A stretch of DNA of 15,318 nucleotides, taken from NCBI GenBank assembly GCA_964489215.1, contig CAZAYB010000045.1, positions 1-15,318 of the forward strand. The letters run 5' to 3'. This document shows, piece after piece, positions 1 to 6,827 of the stretch. Positions within the stretch are counted from its first letter, which is position 1; every line of letters begins with the position of its first letter. This stretch comes from CAZAYB01 sp964489215 (lineage in GTDB: Bacteria > Planctomycetota > Phycisphaerae > Sedimentisphaerales > Anaerohalosphaeraceae). The notes beneath the pieces were generated by a model. That model ran no database searches, was not told where the DNA came from, and saw nothing but the letters and a program-made list of their open reading frames with translations. The position numbers and the translations under genes are program-made.

Positions 1-3000
1 AATTGTTATTTTGTTTGTGGTTATATCTATCGGTCCGAGATTAACATTGTCATCATTACCGTCAAAGTCCAGAGCAGAATTGTAATAGCCATTTATCCAC
101 TGGGCGCCGGAAATTATGCCGTCATTGGCATAAATAGAAGAATCATAAGCCTTTGCGCCGGAGTTATTGTCGAAACGCCAGTGTCCGATTAATTCGGCAG
201 GAAGGGAAACCTGGCAAGTATATGCACAAATGGGAGAGGAACGGGCCGAGATACCCCCATCAACATCTACAGAGCTGACGGTAAAGGTGTATCTGGTCGA
301 AGGGTCGCAGTTTAAAGTGTAACTGGTCAGTGAAGTTTTTCCGTAATAGACATCGTTTAGAAAGACTTCATATTCTTTGACGGCGACATTGTCAGTGCTT
401 GCCTGCCAGTTTAGCTGCACAGAGGCGGACGTAACCGAGAGCACTCTAACGTCATCGGGAACGGTGGGAGGCTGTGCTAAATAGGTCTGATCGCAAACGG
501 TATTGGACGGGTCGGCTTGACCTGCGTCATTGTAAGGCTTTACATAATAGCAGTAGTTTACGCCCGGCTCGAGAGAATTGAACGAATACTTTGTATCAGT
601 AACGGTGTCGATGAAATTGTCGCCGGAATCATAAATACGGTACCCTGAAACCGGGACCGTACCTGCAGGCTCGGACCAGTCGAGATCAATTTTGGTTTCT
701 GAAATATAAGAAATATTCAGATCGTCCACAGGAGCAGGCGGAGTTAGCGGCTGTATAATCAGTTCAAAAATTTTGCCGTCACCGGGGCCAAAACTGATCG
801 GGTCGGACATGGCATATATCGTAGACGTTTCAAGGTCCTTCAGGGTTGCGTTCGGATATGTAGAGCTGTTGATTGTGATAATATCCGATGAGGTGCAGTT
901 GCGGTTCGCAGCGATTATATATTTCTTTGTGCCGGCTTTTAGCGCGGCCGCTTCGCCGGATGAGTACTCATAAGGATTACCGCCGCCTGTGATGCTTACA
1001 TTGAACGTATCTTTTTCAAGATGGGGTAAAACCGAATATACTGACGGACTTTGTAGTCGGGAGTAAATATCAGAAAGAGCGGATTTTATTGATGGATTAT
1101 CCTTTATGCCAATCCATGACTGCTGCGTTTCATATATGAAAAAGAAAAATCCTTTGGCCGCGCGAGACAGGCTAAGCCAAACCTGGAGCCTTATCTCCTC
1201 GGGTGTCGGCTCGTCAAGATTATCCGAAAATTTGTGCCCCTGGTGAATAACCCACGTTGAAACACCTCTGGGCTCAACGAAATTCATAGCCCAGTCCATA
1301 TATTCGAGCATACTAAGCCCGGCATAACCCCATATATTATTGAAATTTCCGGGTTGATCGTGTATGTCAATTGTGCCGTCAGTATCGCGACACGGATAAA
1401 CATCAATCAGCAAAATACCGGGTTTCATATCCGCGGTATGGCCGCTTATCCGAGAATCGTAACCTATAAGAACAGGTGCGGATGGATGGGCCGGGTCGAG
1501 TTTGTGAAGGACCTGCTGAATTGCCCGGAGGCGATATGCCCTTTCCTGATCATAGGCGGGCTCGTCCAGCAGCTCGTATCCAATAAGAGAACTTTTGTTT
1601 TTTATGGGATCGACAAAGTCATCGAGAATCATCTCAAGCTGTGCCTCGCAGGGCGCTATTGGCATATCAGCTATTTCATAGACTACAGAGGCAAGGTTTA
1701 CGAACACTTTGAGATTTCTGCTCTCAGCAGCGGACCAGAAACTCGAGGCAACCCTGGTAGAGCCGCTTGGAACCGTGCCAGGACCGGAAACTCTAAAAGT
1801 ATTGCAGTGGGTATTTAAATAATCGTCCATAGAAGAAGTTGAGTAGCCCTCTGAAAGAGCGGTCCACATTCCGAGCATAAAGAAATCGCCCACATCGTGA
1901 GGGCTCTGGTCTATGGGCGGATTATCAATCAGGGTAAATCTTGAGCCTGCGCGTAAATTTAAAGCACTGTCGAGTATCTCAATGGAATATTGCCCTGCGG
2001 GACACAGGTCGCTCTGGGAATCTTTACCGTCCCAAATAATCGGATTTGTTTTGCTCAGTGTTTTTACGGTTGAGCCGGCGTTGTTTTTTACAACTACAGA
2101 ATCGCCGGACTGGTAATCAAAGCCGTCACTTGTTCGCAGGTAAACCGTTGCCTGGTCGTAAACATCATCATTGTTGGGAGAAAACTCCGTAACACGGGGC
2201 CAGACCTTTGAGGTAACTTCCGGGTCAGTATTTACACAGCTGTAAAGAGGAGTTGATGAGCCGGAAGTCGGGACAAAACGCAAAAGATAACTCATTGCGG
2301 CAGCATAATCGGCATAGGGCTGGATGCTTTCGGTGCCGTCCCATGTATAATTTCCGCCAGGCAGCTCAACGAGGAGCGTTGAGTTATATTTTTTAATCTC
2401 GAGATATCCTGCCTGTCCCGCGGGCACATTGAAAGTTACATTGTCATCTATCATGTCATAATTTGGTGAGATTCTGTTTTTGTCTGCGCCGCCCACAAGG
2501 CCGGAGGTTGTCCGATGGTTAGTATTGGAGCTTACAACCACGGAGGAAAGGTCCTGGCCGGCAAGCGAATCGCCCTGCTGGGAAAAATCCTCACAAGAGG
2601 CCTGAACGGAACCGGCGTCATCTACTACAAGAATATTTTTATATTCCCACTTACCGATGAAGTTGGCGACCTTTCCGTTTACGGAAACATCAACCTGACT
2701 TATCTGTTCACTCGGACGCCTCCACCAATAATCGTTGCCTGTATAGGGATGAGTTGAAAGAAACTCCGGAGGCTGCCAGCTTAAATGATTGGTAACGGCA
2801 ACAGCGTCAAAACCGACCAATCTTAACGGCCAGGTTGTATCGCCAGTGCCGCTTTCAGTGAATTTAATTGTGCGCGTTCCGTAACTAAGATATGTGCTGG
2901 TTTTGGCCCAGCCTTTGCCGGATATTTCGTTTTTATAATTTCCGTCAACATAGACCTTTGCGCGTGGTGAGCTGTTACCGTGCTGACAGAGGCGAGTATA

Positions 3001-3285
3001 AATATTATAATTTCCTGAAACGGGAACATTTATCTGACATTCTACCCAGCCGTTTGGACCGATATAGTAGAAATCCTGATACTGTGCGCCATTCCATGAA
3101 ACACCGTTAAATGAGCTGGCAGCAGAATCGATATTTTCAATTTCAGCAAGTAGGTAGCAGTCGCCGTTGTTCTGGACGAAATCTGTATCAGAAAATGGCG
3201 GTACGGTCTCGACAATCAAAACCTGACAAAAGCCCCTGCTCAGGAAAAATATAAAAACTAAAAAGTAAACAAGTCTTTTAAACAT
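1..3285 (-). CDS. Secreted modular glycoside-hydrolase-like protein (CBM-like, FlgD-type Ig, barrel, 2x FN3, LamG), 3' end beyond window
   Basis: An open frame of 1095 codons runs without a stop from ATG at 3285 to the window edge, so the C-terminus is missing. The start is supported by an AAGGTG ribosome site just upstream and by a signal peptide (MFKRLVYF, hydrophobic to about residue 20). Domains seen: a beta-rich region resembling CBM6/35, about 30-165; a less clear beta-rich stretch, about 166-355; a FlgD-type Ig domain, about 360-440 (SPNNDDVYDQA, then IIWDGKD and PAGQYSIEI); a TIM-barrel-like domain, about 464-730, with LLDEPA (Glu575), DVYP near 630, HQGHKF near 680 and KGFFFFIY; a beta-rich tail ending in GDGKIFEL; two fibronectin III domains, about 845-935 and 937-1022; the start of a LamG/concanavalin-like domain from about 1027. 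The barrel, FN3 and LamG parts match the gene at 12514-15318, whose dockerin-like end this one may share. Exported, presumably a glycan-degrading or glycan-binding enzyme. Substrate and exact hydrolase family are not recognised. Confidence 0.85.
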   Translation of the reverse strand, partial: MFKRLVYFLVFIFFLSRGFCQVLIVETVPPFSDTDFVQNNGDCYLLAEIENIDSAASSFNGVSWNGAQYQDFYYIGPNGWVECQINVPVSGNYNIYTRLCQHGNSSPRAKVYVDGNYKNEISGKGWAKTSTYLSYGTRTIKFTESGTGDTTWPLRLVGFDAVAVTNHLSWQPPEFLSTHPYTGNDYWWRRPSEQISQVDVSVNGKVANFIGKWEYKNILVVDDAGSVQASCEDFSQQGDSLAGQDLSSVVVSSNTNHRTTSGLVGGADKNRISPNYDMIDDNVTFNVPAGQAGYLEIKKYNSTLLVELPGGNYTWDGTESIQPYADYAAAMSYLLRFVPTSGSSTPLYSCVNTDPEVTSKVWPRVTEFSPNNDDVYDQATVYLRTSDGFDYQSGDSVVVKNNAGSTVKTLSKTNPIIWDGKDSQSDLCPAGQYSIEILDSALNLRAGSRFTLIDNPPIDQSPHDVGDFFMLGMWTALSEGYSTSSMDDYLNTHCNTFRVSGPGTVPSGSTRVASSFWSAAESRNLKVFVNLASVVYEIADMPIAPCEAQLEMILDDFVDPIKNKSSLIGYELLDEPAYDQERAYRLRAIQQVLHKLDPAHPSAPVLIGYDSRISGHTADMKPGILLIDVYPCRDTDGTIDIHDQPGNFNNIWGYAGLSMLEYMDWAMNFVEPRGVSTWVIHQGHKFSDNLDEPTPEEIRLQVWLSLSRAAKGFFFFIYETQQSWIGIKDNPSIKSALSDIYSRLQSPSVYSVLPHLEKDTFNVSITGGGNPYEYSSGEAAALKAGTKKYIIAANRNCTSSDIITINSSTYPNATLKDLETSTIYAMSDPISFGPGDGKIFELIIQPLTPPAPVDDLNISYISETKIDLDWSEPAGTVPVSGYRIYDSGDNFIDTVTDTKYSFNSLEPGVNYCYYVKPYNDAGQADPSNTVCDQTYLAQPPTVPDDVRVLSVTSASVQLNWQASTDNVAVKEYEVFLNDVYYGKTSLTSYTLNCDPSTRYTFTVSSVDVDGGISARSSPICAYTCQVSLPAELIGHWRFDNNSGAKAYDSSIYANDGIISGAQWINGYYNSALDFDGNDDNVNLGPIDITTNKITI

Positions 3286-3321
3286 AATCACCTTTCCGAT
3301 ATTTTAAATAAGTACACTAAC

Positions 3322-3371
3322 AAAAAGGCCCTGAAAAAATCATTTCGGCATAATACGAAGTTTTGGGGGCC
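3322..3371 (-). terminator. Possible weak terminator after the LacI gene
   Basis: Read on the minus strand, GGCCC (3371-3367) can pair with GGGCC (3331-3327), followed at once by five T residues (3326-3322). The 35-base loop contains a second small stem, TTCG/CGAA (3344-3347 with 3356-3359). It lies between the LacI stop and the start of the downstream secreted-enzyme gene. The long loop makes it a marginal terminator. If it does not function, the two genes could be co-transcribed across the 97-base gap. Confidence 0.3.
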
Positions 3372-3382
3372 GCTTTTATTTG

Positions 3383-4423
3383 CTATTTAATATAATTTTG
3401 CTCTATTCCGCTTATTATGGAATATTTACAGGGCAAAACTTTTTTTACAAATTCCTGTTTTTGAAAATTTTTTTTGTCGCCATTTCTGTTATTTATCATC
3501 CTGACAGCATGCTTGCCTATCGAAATCCCATCCTGGCAGATATTTATATATTCAGCATTTTGCGGCAAATCAGTGTGGTCACAATCGAAAAGGACAATTT
3601 CCAGGTCCTTTCCGTTTTCCAGTCCGAGTTGGCCGGTTATTTTATCAATCAGGGTATGGCCCTTGCCTATTGACCAGAAAATCGCAGAGGGCATTTGAGG
3701 GTTCGCGAAATAATCATATAATTTAGCCTCAAGGGTTTTTAGCTTCTGAGGCTTGAGGTGTAAAAACCACTCTTTTTCTGGTTTTATGCCGGATTCCAAG
3801 AGGGCCCTTTTTATACCTTCCAATCTTTCATTATCGGTTGAATAACTTGTATCATTGAATACGCATCCGATTTTTGTGTGACCTTTTTGGAGCATTTTTT
3901 TAGCAAAATTATATGATGCGCGACAATTATCACTGCCTAGATAATCGCCCCGCACCTGCTCAAGATATCTTTCAAGAAAAATTATTTCAGGATCATATTC
4001 CTGCTTTATGCGGCTGATAACCTCTATATTATCGTTGCCGGGCACAGGCGTAAAAATAATCGCTGAGGGCTTTATCTGGCTAAAAAGTTCAATAATAGAT
4101 GCCTCATTAGCGGGGTTGTCATGGGAGCAGCTTACCAGAACCGGAAAACGCAAGTTCTCAACCTCCTGATTTATGCCCTTTAAAATATCGAGAAACAGAT
4201 TATCTGATGTTGGGTGTATAAAAGCGATAGTGTCGGTTTTACCTTTTCTAAGGCCGCTCGCGATGAAGTTGGGTTTGTATCCGAGCTGTTTTGCGGCATT
4301 GAAAACCTTTCGACGAGTGACGCCGGCAACACCGGACTTATTGTTCATTACTATGGAAACAGTACCCACAGAGACATTGGCAAGATCCGCGACTTCTCTG
4401 ATACCGATACGCCTGGTTACCAT
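3383..4423 (-). CDS. LacI/GalR-family transcriptional regulator
   Basis: 346 residues, the usual LacI-family length. The N-terminus has the classic helix-turn-helix (IREVADLANVSVGTVS, about residues 8-23), and the hinge helix PNFIASGLRKGKT follows at about 51-63, with Leu58 where the minor-groove leucine is expected. The rest resembles a periplasmic-binding-protein-type effector domain (IAFIHPTSDNLF, then GSDNCRASYNFAKKML in the middle). The start at 4423 is preferred: it has a GGGA ribosome site 7 bases upstream and places the HTH at the very N-terminus. The alternative TTG at 4486 falls inside the predicted promoter. It sits divergently to the GH42-like hydrolase gene and just before the secreted enzyme gene in its own direction, so it is probably a local repressor relieved by a sugar. 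The recognition helix has Ile (VSIVMNN) where GalR and CcpA have Arg. The effector is unknown. Confidence 0.95.
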   Translation of the reverse strand: MVTRRIGIREVADLANVSVGTVSIVMNNKSGVAGVTRRKVFNAAKQLGYKPNFIASGLRKGKTDTIAFIHPTSDNLFLDILKGINQEVENLRFPVLVSCSHDNPANEASIIELFSQIKPSAIIFTPVPGNDNIEVISRIKQEYDPEIIFLERYLEQVRGDYLGSDNCRASYNFAKKMLQKGHTKIGCVFNDTSYSTDNERLEGIKRALLESGIKPEKEWFLHLKPQKLKTLEAKLYDYFANPQMPSAIFWSIGKGHTLIDKITGQLGLENGKDLEIVLFDCDHTDLPQNAEYINICQDGISIGKHAVRMINNRNGDKKNFQKQEFVKKVLPCKYSIISGIEQNYIK

Positions 4424-4444
4424 AATTAAATCCCGCAAAAGTAA

Positions 4445-4456
4445 AAAAACGTCCTT
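4445..4456. promoter_or_regulatory. Possible second, weaker repressor half-site
   Basis: AAAAACGTCCTT shares the AAAAACGT string with the stronger palindrome at 4552-4567 and is itself only partly symmetric about its CG centre. It lies between the predicted LacI transcription start (about 4471) and the LacI start codon, where an autoregulatory site would be expected. The region is A-rich, so chance similarity is quite possible. Confidence 0.25.
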
Positions 4457-4477
4457 AAAAACAACTCGATTAACAGT

Positions 4478-4506
4478 ATGATACAAAATCCTGATGAATT
4501 TTGCAA
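4478..4506 (-). promoter_or_regulatory. Predicted sigma70-type promoter of the LacI-family gene
   Basis: On the minus strand TTGCAA (4506-4501) and TATCAT (4483-4478) are separated by exactly 17 bases. Transcription would begin near 4471, leaving a leader of about 50 bases before the ATG at 4423. The TTG that would extend the protein lies in the spacer of this promoter, an independent argument for the shorter protein. Confidence 0.6.
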
Positions 4507-4515
4507 GAATAAATA

Positions 4516-4544
4516 TTGACTTTATTTAGTGCTTTTAATACATT
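4516..4544 (+). promoter_or_regulatory. Predicted sigma70-type promoter of the GH42-like gene
   Basis: TTGACT (4516-4521) and TACATT (4539-4544) are 17 bases apart. Transcription would begin around 4551, giving a leader of about 120 bases. Its -35 box is only about 10 bases from that of the divergent LacI promoter, so one bound repressor could affect both directions. Confidence 0.6.
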
Positions 4545-4551
4545 GTACTTA

Positions 4552-4567
4552 ACAAAAACGTTTTAGT
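4552..4567. promoter_or_regulatory. Candidate LacI-family operator
   Basis: An imperfect 16-base palindrome ACAAAAACGTTTTAGT with a perfect AAAACGTTTT core (4555-4564). The central CG and even-length symmetry fit LacI/GalR-family operators, where the hinge helices insert at a central CpG. It begins at the predicted start point of the plus-strand promoter, a position where a bound protein would block transcription. The regulator is encoded next door. Binding by that regulator is inferred. Confidence 0.5.
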
Positions 4568-4610
4568 GAAAATTGTAACAAATCTTAGTTTACAACTTTA
4601 TGGGTTTACA

Positions 4611-4628
4611 TTTATTACAATTAATAAA
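4611..4628. repeat. Perfect inverted repeat in the leader of the GH42-like gene
   Basis: TTTATTA and TAATAAA flank a four-base CAAT spacer, a perfect 7-base-arm inverted repeat about 45 bases ahead of the start codon. A looser pair, TTGTAA (4573-4578) and TTACAA (4590-4595), lies just upstream. These could be a weak RNA hairpin or a site for another regulator, but the leader is very A+T-rich and such repeats arise easily there. Confidence 0.35.
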
Positions 4629-4670
4629 ATTGATGATATTTAGCAACTTTTTTGAAGATTGAGGCCGCTA

Positions 4671-6803
4671 ATGGCAGTAAACGCCGAACTGAAAAACCAC
4701 AACAATGCTATGACACTTTTTATTGACGGCAAACCTGTGCCGTTTACCACATATAAACCGACTGAAGCTGCGGACGATGGATTATTTATTCAAACGGTGC
4801 GAAAAAGTTTAAAAGATATATCTCAGTGCGGATTGCACGTGCATTTTGTGCCGACATTTTTTGATTGGCCGGATGATGGGAAATATGATTTTTCAAGGGT
4901 TGACTTGCGGGTACGTGAGGTAATAAAAACAGACCCCCTGGCTTATGTAATAATAAGGATACAGTCTGAGTCGCTTACGCCTGATTGGTGGATGCGGGAA
5001 AATCCGGATGCCGTGTTTCAATGCGGAACGGGCAAAAATCCGGAGTTGCCGCCTGCTATGTACTCAACGGTCAGGGCCCCATCTCTCGGATCAGATTTCT
5101 GGCAAACTCAGGGGTTAAAGGCCCTTGAGGCTTTGGCGGGGCATGTTAAAAAACAGGATTACGCTGAAAAGGTAATAGGCTATCTTCCTACGGCTTATAA
5201 TTCTAACGAATGGTTTTTCAGGACCTATCACGATTTGCGGGTAACTGATATTTGCCCGGCAATGCAAAAGGCGTTTTGTGATTATCTGCAGAAAAAGACC
5301 AACAGCCAAAAGGACTTTACCGTCCCTGGCAGAATAGAAAGGGGTTACGGTGATTACGGCTATATCTACCATCCTGATGCTTTGGAGTCGGTTTTTCCGG
5401 TTGTGGAATACTATCGTTTTATAAATACGCTATGCGCGGAAACCATTATTGATGTTACCAAAACGCTGCGCAGGACCCATGAGCCCCAGAAAATCATTGT
5501 TGGAACATTTTACGGTTATTCTCTTGGATTGGCAAATTTTTACTGGCTGGCCGATTCGGGTCATCTGGATTTGCAAAGGCTGCTTGAAAAGGACGGGCCG
5601 GACTTTACTTGCAGTCCGCTGGAATATTTTACCCGGAACTTTCGGGAAAAACATAACGGCGGTTTTTGCTGGTCGCAAAGTACGGCTGCGGATTCGGCAA
5701 GAATAGCAGGTAAGGCATACTTTGGCGAGGATGATTCGGCCCCGCCGGATATAACGCCGGCAGGATGGTCAAAGGCCAAAGATAATGAAGAAGACGCAGA
5801 AAACCTCAAAAGGAATTTTGTGTTTAGTCTCTGCAAGGGACAGCTGATGTGGTGGTACGATCTGCATGGGCACTGGTACGAAACAAAAGAACGTATCGAC
5901 GTTATTGAAAACTGCGTGAGGATCGCAAAAGAGGCTTTGAACACCGACAGGCAGCAAATTTCGGAGGTTGGGGTTATCATGGATGAGCAGGCCCCTTGGT
6001 ATATAACACTTGACCGCCAGTTTCAAAGAGCGATGTTCTGGGAAAACTTCCATAACACTTTCAGCAGGGCCGGTGTGGCGGTCGATCTGTTTGGTCTTGG
6101 CGATATACACAAAACAGATTTGAAAAAATATAAAATAATCTTCATGCCTACCTGTTTTTGTCTTAATAACAAACAAAGGCAAATTATTGAATCCCTGAAA
6201 TCTGATTCAAGAACAATCGTTTTCTATCAGGCGACCGGTTTTATAAATCCGGAAAACAAGTCAAATATCATCTGTGATAAGAATATTTACGAGCTTACCG
6301 GAATAAATGTCAAAAGCACCAAAAGTCCGTTTCAGTTAAAAATTACTACTGATGACAGGCACCCGCTGACAAAGAATTGTGAAGATATATGCTTCGGCGT
6401 TGAAACAGAAAAACCGCTCAATTTCTTTGTGGAAGACGGCGATACAGAAACGCTGGGCTATTATTCGGGCAGAGGGCCCGTTGGTTTAGCGATTAAGAAA
6501 TTTGACAAATGGACGAGCATATATTGCGCCGTTCCGAGTATGCCCTATGTACTGTCAAGAAACTTAATGAAATACGCCGGAGTGCATATTTACTGTGAAG
6601 ATTATGATGTAATTTACGCCAACAAAAGCTATGTTGGGTTGTTTGTTCTTGACGGACAGGTAAAACAAATAAAATTGCCCGGCAAATATAAAGTCAGAGA
6701 ATGTTTCAGCGATAACTTTTTTTCAGATTCACCGATTGATGAAATAAATTTCAACGCGAAACTCTATCATACATATCTTTTCGAATTGCGAAACGGCGAT
6801 TAG
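4671..6803 (+). CDS. GH42-like glycoside hydrolase (putative beta-galactosidase), cytoplasmic
   Basis: 710 residues from the ATG at 4671, chosen because GAGG lies 6 bases upstream; a TTG 12 bases earlier is the only rival and has no ribosome site. No signal peptide, so probably cytoplasmic. The first ~400 residues look like a GH-A/GH42 barrel: an early FFDWPDDGKYDF strand, the LTPDWWMRENPD segment typical of GH42-type enzymes, SNEWFF with Asn-Glu180 as the likely acid/base, and AYFGEDD with Glu353 as a candidate nucleophile. Residues about 430-540 resemble the GH42 middle (trimerisation, amidotransferase-like) domain: VGVIMDEQAPW, then YKIIFMPTCFCLNNKQRQII. A small beta-rich end follows. It is divergent from the LacI regulator across a shared control region and converges on the GH2 gene. 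Substrate is inferred only from the family (terminal galactose or a related sugar). The family match is loose, so a neighbouring GH-A family is possible. Confidence 0.85.
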   Translation: MAVNAELKNHNNAMTLFIDGKPVPFTTYKPTEAADDGLFIQTVRKSLKDISQCGLHVHFVPTFFDWPDDGKYDFSRVDLRVREVIKTDPLAYVIIRIQSESLTPDWWMRENPDAVFQCGTGKNPELPPAMYSTVRAPSLGSDFWQTQGLKALEALAGHVKKQDYAEKVIGYLPTAYNSNEWFFRTYHDLRVTDICPAMQKAFCDYLQKKTNSQKDFTVPGRIERGYGDYGYIYHPDALESVFPVVEYYRFINTLCAETIIDVTKTLRRTHEPQKIIVGTFYGYSLGLANFYWLADSGHLDLQRLLEKDGPDFTCSPLEYFTRNFREKHNGGFCWSQSTAADSARIAGKAYFGEDDSAPPDITPAGWSKAKDNEEDAENLKRNFVFSLCKGQLMWWYDLHGHWYETKERIDVIENCVRIAKEALNTDRQQISEVGVIMDEQAPWYITLDRQFQRAMFWENFHNTFSRAGVAVDLFGLGDIHKTDLKKYKIIFMPTCFCLNNKQRQIIESLKSDSRTIVFYQATGFINPENKSNIICDKNIYELTGINVKSTKSPFQLKITTDDRHPLTKNCEDICFGVETEKPLNFFVEDGDTETLGYYSGRGPVGLAIKKFDKWTSIYCAVPSMPYVLSRNLMKYAGVHIYCEDYDVIYANKSYVGLFVLDGQVKQIKLPGKYKVRECFSDNFFSDSPIDEINFNAKLYHTYLFELRNGD

Positions 6804-6827
6804 ATAAAGCCAGCCCCCCCTGCTGTT

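Noticed and set aside
1354..1818. 154-codon open frame on the plus strand
   Set aside because: It lies wholly inside the barrel domain of the large minus-strand gene, has no recognisable domain, and reads as an antisense shadow.
3312..3326. GTAC followed by TAACAAAAA upstream of the first secreted enzyme, resembling 4546-4558 in the divergent control region
   Set aside because: The shared string stops before the palindromic CGTTTT half, and the rest is A-rich, so a common regulator site is not supported.
4424..4486. N-terminal extension of the LacI-family protein to a TTG at 4486
   Set aside because: The TTG lies in the spacer of the predicted LacI promoter and has no useful ribosome site. 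The shorter form starts directly before the HTH, as usual for the family.
5561..6182. Two overlapping minus-strand frames of about 138 codons
   Set aside because: Both are antisense to conserved GH42-like coding sequence and show no protein features.
6804..6827. Bidirectional terminator between the two converging hydrolase genes
   Set aside because: The gap holds a run of C residues and only a 4-base CAGC/GCTG pairing with no T tract on either strand, too weak to call.
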